A stretch of 64,000 bases of DNA from an uncultured Paracoccaceae bacterium (GTDB lineage: Bacteria > Pseudomonadota > Alphaproteobacteria > Rhodobacterales > Rhodobacteraceae): NCBI GenBank assembly GCA_947487205.1, contig CANKVU010000010.1:1-64000 (forward strand). Reading direction: 5' to 3'. The notes beneath the pieces were generated by a model, which saw only the letters and a list, made by a program, of their open reading frames with translations, was not told the origin of the DNA and searched no databases. Position numbers and translations under genes: made by a program. Positions 17,481-30,489 of the stretch are shown here, in pieces (position 1 is the first letter of the stretch; every line of letters starts with the position of its first letter).

Positions 17481-18023
17481 ATCGCTCGCAGACCGCACAA
17501 TGCGCCTCCCACGCGCGACACAGGCCCCCGGGTCAATGGACGCATCCGGGCCCCTGAAATCCGCCTCATCGGTGCCGAGGGCGAGAATGTTGGTGTCGTG
17601 ACCCCTGATCGCGGACTGGAGCTGGCCGAGGCCGCCGGTCTGGATCTGGTCGAGATCTCGCCGAACGCGACGCCGCCGGTCTGCAAGATCATGGATTTCG
17701 GCAAGTTCAAGTACGAACAGCAGAAGCGCGAATCCGAAGCGCGCAAGAAGCAGAAGACGATCGAGGTGAAGGAGGTCAAGTTCCGCCCCAACACCGATCA
17801 GCACGATTACGACGTGAAGATGCGCAATGTCACCAAGTTCCTCGAGAAGGGGGACAAGGTGAAGGTCACGCTGCGCTTCCGCGGCCGTGAGATGGCGCAC
17901 CAGAATCTCGGCCGGGAACTGCTCGAGCGCGTGGCCGAGGACGCGAAGGAACTGGGCAAGGTCGAGAACTTCCCCAAGATGGAAGGCCGCCAGATGGTCA
18001 TGATGATCGGTCCGACCCGATAG
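17481..18023 (+). CDS. infC: Translation initiation factor IF-3, AUC start codon
   Basis: 180 residues. IF-3 binds the 30S subunit and discriminates against non-canonical start codons. The N-domain includes [13 protein letters not shown]-like sequence (here [17 protein letters not shown]); the C-domain has [17 protein letters not shown]. The homologous N-terminus (ARRPHNAPP) has no in-frame ATG, GTG or TTG; the only suitable start is ATC at 17481, with AAGGA eight bases upstream. A rare start in infC is a known device for autoregulation. A perfect terminator hairpin follows, so rpmI-rplT are not co-transcribed here. Confidence 0.93.
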   Translation: MARRPHNAPPTRDTGPRVNGRIRAPEIRLIGAEGENVGVVTPDRGLELAEAAGLDLVEISPNATPPVCKIMDFGKFKYEQQKRESEARKKQKTIEVKEVKFRPNTDQHDYDVKMRNVTKFLEKGDKVKVTLRFRGREMAHQNLGRELLERVAEDAKELGKVENFPKMEGRQMVMMIGPTR

Positions 18024-18049
18024 ATGACCGCGGCGCATCGCCCGATCCG

Positions 18050-18075
18050 ACCCGGCCCCTCGCGGCCGGGTTTTT
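18050..18075 (+). terminator. Rho-independent terminator of infC
   Basis: Perfect 8-bp stem ACCCGGCC / GGCCGGGT (18050-18057 and 18064-18071) with a six-base loop, followed directly by a T tract. It ends the infC transcript 27 bases after the stop. Confidence 0.85.
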
Positions 18076-18094
18076 CGTTCCGGCCGACCGTCCC

Positions 18095-18178
18095 TGGTAC
18101 CCGTGGCCGGACTCGAACCGGCATGCCTTTCGGCGGCGGATTTTGAATCCGCTGCGTCTACCATTCCGCCACACGGGC
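18095..18178 (-). tRNA. tRNA-Leu (anticodon CAA)
   Basis: 84 bases on the minus strand including an encoded CCA. The acceptor stem is GCCCGTG/CACGGGT (first pair G-U), the anticodon stem-loop GCGGA-TTCAAAA-TCCGC gives anticodon CAA (reads UUG), the long variable arm is that of class II tRNA-Leu, and the T-loop is GTTCGAGTC. Confidence 0.94.
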
Positions 18179-18228
18179 CCAAGGTGTTCGCGGTCTAGCG
18201 CGAAAGGGCGCCGGGGGAAAAGGGTGAA

Positions 18229-18602
18229 ATGATCCGGATCGCCGCCGCCGCGGCCGTCGTGGTTCACCGCGGCCACGTCCTCCTTGTGCGGCGCCGCAAT
18301 CCGCCCGATGCCGGGCTCTGGGGATATCCCGGAGGCCACAGGGAGATGGGTGAGAGCGCATTTCGGACGGCCCAGAGGGAAGTCGCGGAAGAGAGCGGAC
18401 TCCGCGTGGTTCCCCGCCGCCTCGTCGCGGTCCTGCCCGTGGGCCGGTTTCACCTCGCCATGATTTCCTGCCGTTACGCTCAGGGCGCGCCCCGGCCTGC
18501 CGACGATGTCGACGGCGCGGACTGGTTTGCGGTGTGCGATGTCCTGCGTGGCGGGCCTTCAACCAGCCGCCACGTCGATACGGTGCTGCGCCGCGCCCGT
18601 CT

Positions 18603-18606
<4 letters not shown>
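18229..18606 (+). CDS. Nudix hydrolase
   Basis: 125 residues. A perfect Nudix box, GHREMGE-x7-REVAEESGL (about residues 39-61), binds the divalent metal and cleaves a nucleoside diphosphate linked to a further moiety. The short N-terminal strand region (AAAVVVHRGHVLLVRRRNPPDAGLWGYPGG) is like MutT and ADP-ribose pyrophosphatase proteins that sit near hemB or in roseobacter genomes. The substrate cannot be deduced. The last four bases overlap the end of the converging membrane protein gene. Confidence 0.88.
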
Positions 18607-20230
<1,624 letters not shown>

Positions 20231-20239
20231 TCGCGCGGC

Positions 20240-20704
20240 TCAGCGCGGGGAGAACGCCCCGGGCTTCGCCTCGCGGCCCATGTGGTCGAGGATGGCGTTG
20301 ACGAACTTCGCCTCCTTCCCTTCGGGGAAGAAGGCCCGGGCGATGTCCACGTATTCCACGATCACCACCTTGGGCGGCGCCTTCCCCTCCAGCAGCTCGG
20401 CCCCCCCGGCGCGGAACAGCGCCCGCAGCGTCGGGTCCAGCCTGTCGATGGGCCAGCGCGCGACCAGCGCCCGGTGCACCATCTGGTCGATCTTCGCCTG
20501 CCAGTTCACCGCGTCGTCGAGGATCTTGCGAAAGAGGTCCACGTCGCCCTCCTCCATCTCCCCCTCGTCGTACACCGCGCCGAAGCGATGATCCTCGAAC
20601 TCCGCCCTGACCCGGTCGGCCGACACGTCGAGCTGTTCCATCTGGAACAGTGCCTGCACGGCATAGAGCCGCGCGGCCGACCGCATCCGCTTCGCGTCGC
20701 TCAT
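20240..20704 (-). CDS. nusB: Transcription antitermination factor NusB
   Basis: 154 residues, all-helical fold binding boxA RNA with S10 (NusE) during rRNA transcription. Recognisable are the N-terminal SAARLYAVQALFQME and C-terminal KVVIVEYVDIARAFFPEGKEAKFVNAIL. Slightly longer than the E. coli protein because of an acidic insertion near residues 38-60. It is the last gene of the riboflavin operon, overlapping ribH by four bases. Confidence 0.95.
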   Translation of the reverse strand: MSDAKRMRSAARLYAVQALFQMEQLDVSADRVRAEFEDHRFGAVYDEGEMEEGDVDLFRKILDDAVNWQAKIDQMVHRALVARWPIDRLDPTLRALFRAGGAELLEGKAPPKVVIVEYVDIARAFFPEGKEAKFVNAILDHMGREAKPGAFSPR

Positions 20705-21207
20705 GCCTCGTCCCGCCCGGGCTTGAAGCCGATGCCCTTGGTCGCGCCGCTCCAGCGCCGCGACAGCGCGACCAGGTGCAGCGCCGCGGCGGCGGCACCC
20801 CCGCCCTTGTCCTGCTCGCCCGCCCGCACCACGGCCTGGTCATAATTCTCGACCGTCAGGATACCGTTGCCGATGCAGATGCCCGAAAGGCCCAGCATCG
20901 TCAGTCCGCGGGAACTGTCGTTGCACACGGTGTCGTAATGCGTGGTCTCGCCCCGGATCACGCAGCCCAGCGCGACGAAGCCGTGGAAATCGCCGGTCCG
21001 GCTCGCGATCCCGATCGCGGGCGGGATCTCGAGCGCCCCGGGCACCTCGACGGTCTCGTGCTCCGCACCGGCCCGGTCGAGCGCGGCGCGCGCCCCGGCG
21101 ATCAGGTCGTCGGCGATCTCGCGGTAGAAGGGGGCAACGACGATCAGCACCTTCACCGGCCTGTCGAAATCCGGCATCGGCAATTCGTAATGGGATTGTC
21201 CGGCCAT
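20701..21207 (-). CDS. ribH: 6,7-dimethyl-8-ribityllumazine synthase
   Basis: 168 residues; joins 5-amino-6-ribitylaminouracil and dihydroxybutanone phosphate in riboflavin synthesis. Motifs: FYREIADDLIAGA, VPGALEIPPAI and GCVIRGETTHYD with the catalytic His. The ATG overlaps the stop of ribB (TGATG), and the stop overlaps the nusB start, so ribB-ribH-nusB are translationally chained. Confidence 0.95.
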   Translation of the reverse strand: MAGQSHYELPMPDFDRPVKVLIVVAPFYREIADDLIAGARAALDRAGAEHETVEVPGALEIPPAIGIASRTGDFHGFVALGCVIRGETTHYDTVCNDSSRGLTMLGLSGICIGNGILTVENYDQAVVRAGEQDKGGGAAAAALHLVALSRRWSGATKGIGFKPGRDEA

Positions 21208-22313
21208 CAGCAGGGCTCCGAAATCTTGCGCGTGGACAGGATCGACAATCCGTAGGCGTCGAGTCCCACCACCTTGGGCATGGGCGAATTGGTCAGCAGG
21301 ATCAGCTTGCGCAGCCCGAGGGACGAGAGGATCTGCGCCCCGAGGCCGTATTGCCGCAGCGTCTGCGGCGACGTTTCGTCCTCCTCGGCGACCTTCATGG
21401 TCAGGTCGCGCAGCAGGACCAGCACACCGCGCCCCTCCGCCGCGATGATCTCCATCGCGTCGGCGAATTCGTGCGCCCGCCCCTTCGGTCCCGTCCCCAC
21501 GATGTCGAGCAGCGGATCCATCGCGTGCATGCGGACCAGCACCGGGTCGTCGGTGCCGATATCGCCCTTGATGAGCGTGATGTGCTCCGCCCCCATCGTC
21601 TCGTCGTGATAGACGCGCATGGTCCAGTCGCCGCCGAATTCCGAGACGATCCGCCGCTCCGATGTCACCCGCACCAGGTTGTCGTTCCGTCGCCGATAGG
21701 CGATCAGGTCGCTGATCGTGCCGATCTTCAACCCGTGGCGCTGCGCGAAGGCGACGAGGTCGGGCAACCGGGCCATGGACCCGTCCTCGTTCATGATCTC
21801 GCAGATCACGCCCGAAGGGTTGAGCCCCGCCAGCCGCGAGATGTCCACCGCCGCCTCGGTATGGCCCGCGCGCACCAGCACGCCGCCTTCCCGCGCGCGG
21901 AGCGGAAAGACGTGGCCGGGCGTGGCGATGTCGGCCTGGGTGGTGGCGCTGTCGATGGCCACCGCGACGGTGCGCGCCCGGTCATGGGCGGAGATGCCGG
22001 TGGACACCCCCTCCCGCGCCTCGATCGACACGGTGAAGGCCGTCTCGTGCCGGCTGGAATTGTGCGAGGCCATCATCGGCAGGCCGAGCGCCTGGCACCG
22101 GGCCGCGGTCATCGACAGGCAGATCAGCCCGCGCCCTTCCCTGGCCATGAAGTTGATCGCGTCCGGCGTGGCCATCTGGGCGGGAATGACCAGGTCGCCC
22201 TCGTTCTCCCGATCCTCGTGGTCGACGAGGATGAACATGCGCCCGTTGCGGGCGTCGTCGATGATCTCCTCGGTGGAGGAGATCGCGTCGTGGTACTCGG
22301 TTCGGTCGGTCAT
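21207..22313 (-). CDS. ribB: 3,4-dihydroxy-2-butanone-4-phosphate synthase with degenerate RibA-like domain
   Basis: 368 residues. Residues 1-205 are RibB: VDHEDRENEGDLVIPAQ and REGVSTGISAHDR, with SNSSRHETAF-like substrate loop. Residues about 206-368 have the length and general form of GTP cyclohydrolase II but no cysteine apart from the last residue, so the three Zn ligands and their SECxTGD motif are absent. This region is therefore unlikely to have cyclohydrolase II activity, as reported for several alphaproteobacterial RibBA proteins; another gene must supply that first step. Confidence 0.93.
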   Translation of the reverse strand: MTDRTEYHDAISSTEEIIDDARNGRMFILVDHEDRENEGDLVIPAQMATPDAINFMAREGRGLICLSMTAARCQALGLPMMASHNSSRHETAFTVSIEAREGVSTGISAHDRARTVAVAIDSATTQADIATPGHVFPLRAREGGVLVRAGHTEAAVDISRLAGLNPSGVICEIMNEDGSMARLPDLVAFAQRHGLKIGTISDLIAYRRRNDNLVRVTSERRIVSEFGGDWTMRVYHDETMGAEHITLIKGDIGTDDPVLVRMHAMDPLLDIVGTGPKGRAHEFADAMEIIAAEGRGVLVLLRDLTMKVAEEDETSPQTLRQYGLGAQILSSLGLRKLILLTNSPMPKVVGLDAYGLSILSTRKISEPC

Positions 22314-22426
22314 CGCGTTTCCCGTCGCTGCGGTCGCGGGCATAGACCCGGCATCCGCGAATGGCCAGACCTCCGCGCCGCGGCGGGCGCTCCGCGCCGC
22401 GTGCCATGGCGCCGCACGGCGACGGA

Positions 22427-23029
22427 TCACGACATCTCGCGCAGGCGCGCCACGTAGCGCGCCATCGTGTCCACCTCGATATTGACCGGGTCGCCCGCGC
22501 GGCGCTCCCCCCATGTGGTGACCGCCTTCGTGTGGGGGATGAGGTTCACGCCGAAGCGGGCGCCCTCCACCTCGTTCACCGTCAGCGAGGTTCCGTCCAG
22601 CGCCACCGAGCCCTTGGGGGCGATGAACCGCGCCAGCTCCGCCGGCGCCTCGATGGTGAAGCGGGTGGAATCGCCCTCGTCGCGCGTCTCGACGACCCGG
22701 CCCACCCCGTCCACGTGGCCCGAGACGATATGCCCGCCCAGCTCGTCCCCGACCCGCAGAGCACGTTCGAGGTTCACGCGCCGCCCGACGCGCCAGCCGC
22801 CCTCGCCCAGATTCGTCCGCGCCACGGTCTCGGCGCTGATCTCCACCTCGAACCAGGGTCGTGGCTCGCCGCCCGCGCCCACTACCGTGAGGCAGATGCC
22901 GTCGCAGGCGATCGAGGCGCCCAGGGCGATCCCCTCCGGATCGTAGCGGCATCCGATGCGGGCGCGCAGGTCGCCCTGCTGAGAAACGGAGAGGACCTCG
23001 CCCACATCGCTGATCAATCCGGTGAACAT
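22427..23029 (-). CDS. ribE: Riboflavin synthase, alpha subunit
   Basis: 200 residues in two homologous lumazine-binding barrels. The start MFTGLI is the family's invariant N-terminus; an ATG 12 bases upstream is ignored for that reason. The second half begins near ELGGHIVSGHVDGVG. The enzyme dismutates lumazine to riboflavin. It lies 67 bases after ribD; the following 113 bases before ribB hold no feature I recognise (no FMN riboswitch in the operon leader either). Confidence 0.95.
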   Translation of the reverse strand: MFTGLISDVGEVLSVSQQGDLRARIGCRYDPEGIALGASIACDGICLTVVGAGGEPRPWFEVEISAETVARTNLGEGGWRVGRRVNLERALRVGDELGGHIVSGHVDGVGRVVETRDEGDSTRFTIEAPAELARFIAPKGSVALDGTSLTVNEVEGARFGVNLIPHTKAVTTWGERRAGDPVNIEVDTMARYVARLREMS

Positions 23030-23096
23030 CGCCGCCTCCATTGCGCTTTGTGCCGATGTGGACCGCCGTCGAGCGGGTCACAAGGGGCGCTCGCGT

Positions 23097-24185
23097 TCAG
23101 GCCCGCTCCCACACGCCCATGACATCGCCGTCGACCGGCCGGGCCTCGGTCAGTTCGAACCGCGGCGCCGCGTCCAGCGCGTCGATCCCCAGCGCCCCCA
23201 GCGCCGGCCATCCCTCCGCCCCGAGCGCCACGCCGGCGGAGAATGTGATCAGGCGATCCACCAGCCCCGCCTCGAGCAGGGCGGCGGCAAAGTCGCCGCC
23301 CCCCTCGCAGAAGACGCGCGTCAGGCCGAGCCCGCCCAGCGCCTGCAGGATCGCCGCGGGGTCGAGGCGGCCCGACCTCACCGGCAACGCCAGGCAGCGC
23401 GCCCCCCGTGCCTCCCAATCCGCCACGCGGTCCGCATCGGCCTCTTGGCCGTGGAGCAGCCAGAGCGGCCCGGCGCCGGCCATCCCGGCAAGGCGTCCCC
23501 CGGCCGGCAGGTCGAGCTTCCGCGCCGCGACGAGCCGGACCGGCTGCGCCACGTCGCCGAAGCCGCGTACCGTCAATTCCGGATCGTCGGCGCGCGCCGT
23601 TCCGCCGCCCACCATCACCGCGTCGTGGGAATGGCGCAATCCATGGACCGCGCGGCGCGCCCCGGGCCCGGTAATCCACCGGCTCTCGCCGCTCGCCGTG
23701 GCGATCCGGCCATCGAGCGAGGTGGCGAGCTTCAGGGTCAGCAGCGGACGGCCGCGGGTCACGCGCGACAAGAACCCCGCCTGATCGCGCCGCGCGGCCT
23801 CGGCGCCCGGCCCGGTCTCCACCGCGATGCCCGCGCCGCGCAGCATCGCATGGCCGCGACCCGACACCCGCGGGTCCGGATCCTCGATCGCGGTGACGAC
23901 GCGCGCGATGCCGGCCTCGATCAGCGCATCGGCGCAGGGCGGCGTCCGGCCGTGATGCGCGCAGGGTTCGAGGGTGACATAGGCCGTGGCGCCGCGCGCC
24001 GCCGCGCCGGCCTGGGCCAGCGCCACGCGCTCGCCATGCGGCCGCCCGCCGGGCTGCGTCCAGCCCCGCCCGACGATCCGGCCGTCGCGCACGATCACGC
24101 AGCCCACGGCCGGGTTCGGCCAGACATGGCCCAGACCGCGCCGGCCCAGCGCGGCCGCGTGGTCCATGTGATCCGCGTCGCTCAC
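23097..24185 (-). CDS. ribD: Bifunctional deaminase/reductase RibD
   Basis: 362 residues. The N-terminal deaminase domain has zinc ligands in [11 protein letters not shown] and [13 protein letters not shown]; the HGE in the first motif replaces the more common HAE without loss of His or Glu. The C-terminal reductase domain (about 147-362) has [18 protein letters not shown] and [12 protein letters not shown], with [15 protein letters not shown] at the end. It carries out two consecutive steps of riboflavin synthesis. The start overlaps nrdR by four bases. Confidence 0.95.
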   Translation of the reverse strand: MSDADHMDHAAALGRRGLGHVWPNPAVGCVIVRDGRIVGRGWTQPGGRPHGERVALAQAGAAARGATAYVTLEPCAHHGRTPPCADALIEAGIARVVTAIEDPDPRVSGRGHAMLRGAGIAVETGPGAEAARRDQAGFLSRVTRGRPLLTLKLATSLDGRIATASGESRWITGPGARRAVHGLRHSHDAVMVGGGTARADDPELTVRGFGDVAQPVRLVAARKLDLPAGGRLAGMAGAGPLWLLHGQEADADRVADWEARGARCLALPVRSGRLDPAAILQALGGLGLTRVFCEGGGDFAAALLEAGLVDRLITFSAGVALGAEGWPALGALGIDALDAAPRFELTEARPVDGDVMGVWERA

Positions 24186-24649
24186 CCTTCGGGCTTGGCC
24201 AGGGGCCTCAACTCACTGACGAAGCGGTCGAAATCGTCCGCCGCCTGGAAGTTCTTGTAGACGCTGGCGAAGCGGACATAGGCGACCGCGTCGATCCGGG
24301 CCAGGCTCTCCATCACGATCTCGCCGATCACCTTGGAGGGGATGTCGGTGTCGCCCATGCTCTCCAGGCGCCGCACGATGCCAGAGATCATCTGATCCAT
24401 CCGCTCCGGTTCCACCGGTCGTTTCTGCAGCGCGATGCGGACGGACCGTTCCAGCTTGTCGCGGTCGAAATCCTCGCGGCGGCCGTTCGTCTTGACCACC
24501 ACCAGATCGCGCAGCTGAACCCGTTCGTAGGTGGTGAACCGTCCGCCGCAGGACGGGCAAAGGCGACGGCGCCGGATGGCGACATGTTCCTCGGCGGGCC
24601 GGGAATCCTTCACCTGGGTGTCGACATTGCCGCAGAACGGACAGCGCAT
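24182..24649 (-). CDS. nrdR: Transcriptional repressor NrdR
   Basis: 155 residues. N-terminal zinc ribbon [17 protein letters not shown] and [13 protein letters not shown], followed by an ATP-cone domain ([19 protein letters not shown]). NrdR senses ATP/dATP and represses ribonucleotide reductase genes. It is the first gene of the riboflavin operon. I start at the ATG that begins the zinc ribbon; an upstream one would add nine residues. Confidence 0.95.
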   Translation of the reverse strand: MRCPFCGNVDTQVKDSRPAEEHVAIRRRRLCPSCGGRFTTYERVQLRDLVVVKTNGRREDFDRDKLERSVRIALQKRPVEPERMDQMISGIVRRLESMGDTDIPSKVIGEIVMESLARIDAVAYVRFASVYKNFQAADDFDRFVSELRPLAKPEG

Positions 24650-24795
24650 GGTGCCTCCTCGCCTCGTGACCGCCACCGAAGATCATAGCGCCGACCCCAA
24701 GCGATGGATAGCCCGAAACCACTGGCCGCAAGATGCAGGGCGTGAACCGACAGGGCCGCCCCGCGTTGTGCCCCGTCCCCCAGATGGAGAGGTCC

Positions 24796-25467
24796 ATGGC
24801 CAAGACAGTGTTCATCACCGGCGCCAGTTCCGGCATCGGCGCCACCACCGCCCGTACCGCCGCCCAAGCGGGCTGGAATGTCGCCCTCTTCGCCCGGTCC
24901 GAGGACAAGCTTGCGGCCCTGGCCGACGAGATCGGCGGCGCGGCGCTCGCCCTGCCCGGCGATGCCTCCCGGCTCGCGGATCAGGAAGCGGCCGCCGCCC
25001 GCGCGGCGCAGCATTTCGGCGGGCTCGACGCCGCCTTCGCGAATGCCGGGCGCGGCATGAATGCGTCCGGCACAGTCGAAGGCGACGCCGACGACATCTC
25101 GAGCATGGTCGACCTGAACGTGAAGGGCGTCCTATGGACCGCGCGCGCCGCGATCCCGGAATTGAAGAAGACGCGCGGCACGCTCGTTCTGACGGGTTCG
25201 GCCGCGGGGCGCCGCCACATTCAGGGCTCGATCTATTCGGCGACGAAATGGTTCGTGCACGGATATGCCGGCAACATGGCCGAGGAAATGCGCGAATGGG
25301 GCGGCCGCTGCACGGTGATCGCGCCGGGCATGGTGGACACGCCGTTCTTCGACGAGGGCAAGCCGGACAAGCTGCACCCGCAGGACGTGGCCGACGCGGT
25401 GATGCATGCGCTCACGGCCGACCCCCGCGCCGCGATCCGCGAGATCTTCCTCATGCCGCAGACGTAG
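24796..25467 (+). CDS. Short-chain dehydrogenase/reductase
   Basis: 223 residues. The nucleotide-binding motif is TGASSGIG, followed by NAGRG, the catalytic Ser in VLTGSAAG and the YSATK motif (Tyr and Lys). The Rossmann fold and length are standard. The ATG at 24796 follows a GGAGAGG. The substrate is unknown; similar proteins are labelled oxidoreductases of the YdfG/serine-dehydrogenase sort. The gene is divergent from nrdR and convergent with the YjbQ gene. Confidence 0.88.
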   Translation: MAKTVFITGASSGIGATTARTAAQAGWNVALFARSEDKLAALADEIGGAALALPGDASRLADQEAAAARAAQHFGGLDAAFANAGRGMNASGTVEGDADDISSMVDLNVKGVLWTARAAIPELKKTRGTLVLTGSAAGRRHIQGSIYSATKWFVHGYAGNMAEEMREWGGRCTVIAPGMVDTPFFDEGKPDKLHPQDVADAVMHALTADPRAAIREIFLMPQT

Positions 25468-25475
25468 CGGCGCGA

Positions 25476-25883
25476 TCAGGACAGGTAGGCGCTGACACTT
25501 CGCGACCGGCCCCGGTCGCGATGTTCCCACAAGTAGATCCCCTGCCATGTGCCGAGCGTCATCTCCCCGTCCGCGACCGGAATGGACAGGCTGACGGGCA
25601 GGTGCGCGGCCTTGATATGGGCGGGCATGTCGTCAGGTCCCTCCGACCGGTGCCGAAGCCAGGACATCGCCGGGTCGGTCGCATGGGGAACGAGCCGGGC
25701 GATCCAATCTTCCAGGTCGCGGCATACGTCCGGATCCGCATTCTCCTGGATCAGGAGCGAGCACGAGGTGTGCCGCACGAACAGTGTCAGGCATCCGTCC
25801 CGCCGTGGCAGCCACGCGGCGATGCGGTCGGTGATCTCGGTCAGGCCCGGGCCGGGCGTGGTGATCGTGAACTCCGTCCGCAT
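25476..25883 (-). CDS. yjbQ: YjbQ/UPF0047 family protein (secondary thiamine-phosphate synthase type)
   Basis: 135 residues. Family signatures: FVRHTSCSLLIQENADP, DLEDWIARLVP, HIKAAHLPVSLSIPV and GTWQGIYLWEHR, which give the three conserved histidines and Glu of the presumed metal site. Some members have a weak thiamine-phosphate synthase activity; the main role is unclear. Coupled to the next upstream gene (TGATG). Confidence 0.92.
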   Translation of the reverse strand: MRTEFTITTPGPGLTEITDRIAAWLPRRDGCLTLFVRHTSCSLLIQENADPDVCRDLEDWIARLVPHATDPAMSWLRHRSEGPDDMPAHIKAAHLPVSLSIPVADGEMTLGTWQGIYLWEHRDRGRSRSVSAYLS

Positions 25884-26266
25884 CAGCGATCCCTCGACCC
25901 GCTGGAACTGCAAAAGGCGCGCGCATGTGCCGCGACCACGCCCCTGCCGCCGAAAATCCGCACCAGGCCGGTCCGCTGCGCGTATCGGGGATCGAGACCG
26001 AACAGGATGCCCTGCCCCCTCCCCCGCGGCGGTGCGGAATAGCGATAGATCGGCGTCGACGGCGGCAATCGCAGGTCGCGGACGACATAATCCCCGGCCG
26101 CGCACCAGAAGAAGGGCGCGCCGGCCCGGCCCGACCACGGTACCTCGAAGCTCGTCGCGCCCCGCTCTTCCACGCGAAACCCGTTCTGGGCGAGGAAGGC
26201 CGCGGCCGGCGGCGCGGCAACGCCAAGGGCCAGAGCAGCGGCCATGAACGCGGAGAGAAGACGCAT
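25883..26266 (-). CDS. Small secreted protein, unknown function
   Basis: 127 residues with a Sec signal peptide (MRLLSAFMAAALALGVAAPP, cleaved near PAAAF). The mature part has two cysteines (WCAAGDYVVRD; FCSSSG) that could form a disulfide in the periplasm. I use the ATG at 26266 (GGAG six bases upstream); one at 26278 adds four residues. It is conserved in this position beside YjbQ in some related genomes as far as I recall, but I do not recognise a family. Confidence 0.72.
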   Translation of the reverse strand: MRLLSAFMAAALALGVAAPPAAAFLAQNGFRVEERGATSFEVPWSGRAGAPFFWCAAGDYVVRDLRLPPSTPIYRYSAPPRGRGQGILFGLDPRYAQRTGLVRIFGGRGVVAAHARAFCSSSGSRDR

Positions 26267-26394
26267 CTGATGCTCCATGGGCGAGAACGCCGCTCGACAT
26301 TCGTCGAGGGGCGCCCCCCTGTCCACTCCCGATGTCCGGCACGGCCGCAGGGATCGGATCGGGCCGCAGGCCCGCACGATCCCGCCGACGCGCC

Positions 26395-28389
<1,995 letters not shown>

Positions 28390-28517
28390 GCGGCTCTCCC
28401 CTTCATGGGCTCCGTGCGGCGGAGGTCATGCGAATCGTGGGTCGAATCAGCGATTCGGCAATCTGTTTACGATGATTCTCTTACCAAAACCTGCGGATAG
28501 GGCACAGGCCGTTGCGT

Positions 28518-30443
28518 TCAGTTCCGCCCGCCGTGCGGTGCGTGCCCGATTCGGCGCAGCAGCCGGTCCAGCGCGTCGACTTCCTGGCGATCGAGCAGCA
28601 CGCCGTTCGGCGCCTCCTCGTAATGCACGAGGTCGTCCGACCGGTTCTGACCCGCCTCCGACAGGGCATTGGCGGCCTGCGTCAGTCGCCAAGTCAGGGC
28701 TTCGTCCTCGATACCGTCGATGTCCTGCAATGCCTCCTCGATTTCGCGGGCGGCACCGCGGCGCGCCACCAATGTGGCGATCTCGTCGGCAAGGCATTGC
28801 CGCGCCGCAGCCTCCTCGCCGGAGCGAAGCGCCGGGACGACGCTCAAGTGGCGCGTCGCGTCCAGCTTTTCAAGGGGGGCGGCAAAGCCCGCCGAGCGGA
28901 TCGCCTCGCGGCAGGCTTCGCTTTCGCCCGCGGGACGGGACAGCAGGCACTCGGCCAGCCGCGCGTGGTCGGGGTCGGTGAACCCGATCCGCTCCAGCGC
29001 CGGCTCGAAGGTCTCGACCAGATGCGGATGCCGGATCAGCAGGGCGAGCACCACCGCCTCGCGCAACTGGTCGGCCTCGCCGCCCGAGGCCAGGTCGGAC
29101 ACCCGGGTGGTCTCGGCCGCGCTGGCCCGGGGCGCCGGCCTCTTGCCCCAGGCCCGGCGCGGATTGAAAAGCTGCCAGCGCCGTTCCTTGATCGCGTCCG
29201 CGTAATGACGCCGGATCGCCGGGTCCGCGATCGCCTGCAGCGCCGTCCGCAGCGACTTGTCGAGCGCGGCGCGCCGTTCGGGACTGTCCAGCCGCTTGCC
29301 CTCCGTCTCGCGCTGCCAGAGGAGGTCGACCATCGGCCGCGCATCCTCGACCAGCGCCCGCATCGCGGCCGCGCCCTTTGCGCGCAGCAGGTCGTCGGGA
29401 TCCTGCCCTTCGGGCATCAGGCAGAAGCGCAGGGACTGCCCCGCCGCGACGAGCGGGAAGGCCAGGTCCATCACTTTTATCGCCGCGCGCCGGCCGGCCC
29501 GGTCCCCGTCGAGCGCCACCACGGGCTCGGCATGGATGCGCCACATCAGCTTCAGCTGGTCCGGGGTGATCGCCGTGCCAAGCGGCGCGACCGTCGCGGC
29601 GAATCCCGCCTCTGACAGCGCGATCACGTCCATGTACCCTTCGGCCACGATCAACGGCGCCTCCGGCCCCGCCGCCGACCGGGCGTTCCGCACGTTGTAG
29701 AGCTGCCGCCCCTTGTCGAAGAGCTCCGTCTCGGGGGAATTGAGGTACTTCGCCGGATCGCCCGGATCCATCGCCCGTCCCCCGAAGGCGATCGCGCGCC
29801 CCCGCGCGTCCCGGATCGGGAACATGATCCGGTTGCGGAACACGTCGTAGGGCTCGCCGCCCTTGGCGCTCGTCTTCTCCAGCCCGGCCGCCGCGATCAG
29901 GTCGGGCGCGATGCCCTTTTCGCGCAGGTGCCGGCCCAGACGCCTCCAATCGTCGGGCGCGAATCCCAACTCCCAGCGCTCCCGCGCCGCGTCGCCGAGA
30001 CCCCGCCGCTCCAGATAGGCGCGCGCCTCCGCCCCGGCGGAGGCCGACAGCCCCATGCGGAAGAACCGCACCGCCTCCTCCATCACGGCCGCCAGTTCGG
30101 CATGGCGGTCGGTGCGCTCCTGCGCGCGGGGGTCGCGCTCGGGCATCTGCATCCCGGCCTCGTCGGCGAGGATCTTCACCGCCTCCATGAACGAGACGTT
30201 CTCGCTCTCGATCACGAAGGTGATGGCGTCGCCCTTCGCCTGGCAGCCGAAGCAGTAATAGAAGCCCTTGCGATCCTCGACGTGGAAACTCGCCGTCTTC
30301 TCCTGATGGAACGGACAGGGCGCCCACATGTCGCCGCGCCCCTGCTGGGACTTTCGCCGATCCCACGTCACCTTGCGCCCCACGACATGGGCAAGGCTCA
30401 CGCGGGACCGCAACTCGTCCAGAAAACCGGGAGGGAGACTCAT
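28518..30443 (-). CDS. dnaG: DNA primase
   Basis: 641 residues. N-terminal CHC2 zinc-binding domain CPFHQEKTASFHVEDRKG...YYCFGC (about 40-70), then the TOPRIM domain with LIVAEGYMDVIAL (catalytic Glu) and VVALDGDRAGRRA (metal Asp). A C-terminal DnaB-interacting region follows. The ATG at 30443 begins MSLPPGFLDELRSRV, the normal start. It synthesises RNA primers at the replication fork. Order dnaG-rpoD is the conserved macromolecular synthesis operon without rpsU. Confidence 0.96.
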   Translation of the reverse strand: MSLPPGFLDELRSRVSLAHVVGRKVTWDRRKSQQGRGDMWAPCPFHQEKTASFHVEDRKGFYYCFGCQAKGDAITFVIESENVSFMEAVKILADEAGMQMPERDPRAQERTDRHAELAAVMEEAVRFFRMGLSASAGAEARAYLERRGLGDAARERWELGFAPDDWRRLGRHLREKGIAPDLIAAAGLEKTSAKGGEPYDVFRNRIMFPIRDARGRAIAFGGRAMDPGDPAKYLNSPETELFDKGRQLYNVRNARSAAGPEAPLIVAEGYMDVIALSEAGFAATVAPLGTAITPDQLKLMWRIHAEPVVALDGDRAGRRAAIKVMDLAFPLVAAGQSLRFCLMPEGQDPDDLLRAKGAAAMRALVEDARPMVDLLWQRETEGKRLDSPERRAALDKSLRTALQAIADPAIRRHYADAIKERRWQLFNPRRAWGKRPAPRASAAETTRVSDLASGGEADQLREAVVLALLIRHPHLVETFEPALERIGFTDPDHARLAECLLSRPAGESEACREAIRSAGFAAPLEKLDATRHLSVVPALRSGEEAAARQCLADEIATLVARRGAAREIEEALQDIDGIEDEALTWRLTQAANALSEAGQNRSDDLVHYEEAPNGVLLDRQEVDALDRLLRRIGHAPHGGRN

Positions 30444-30489
30444 GCCCCCCAGTATGGATTTGGCGCCGTCCCTGTCCAGCGCCGAGCGA

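Noticed and set aside
26330-26394. Imperfect hairpin after rpoD
   Set aside because: Bulged stem and no T tract, so it does not qualify as a terminator.
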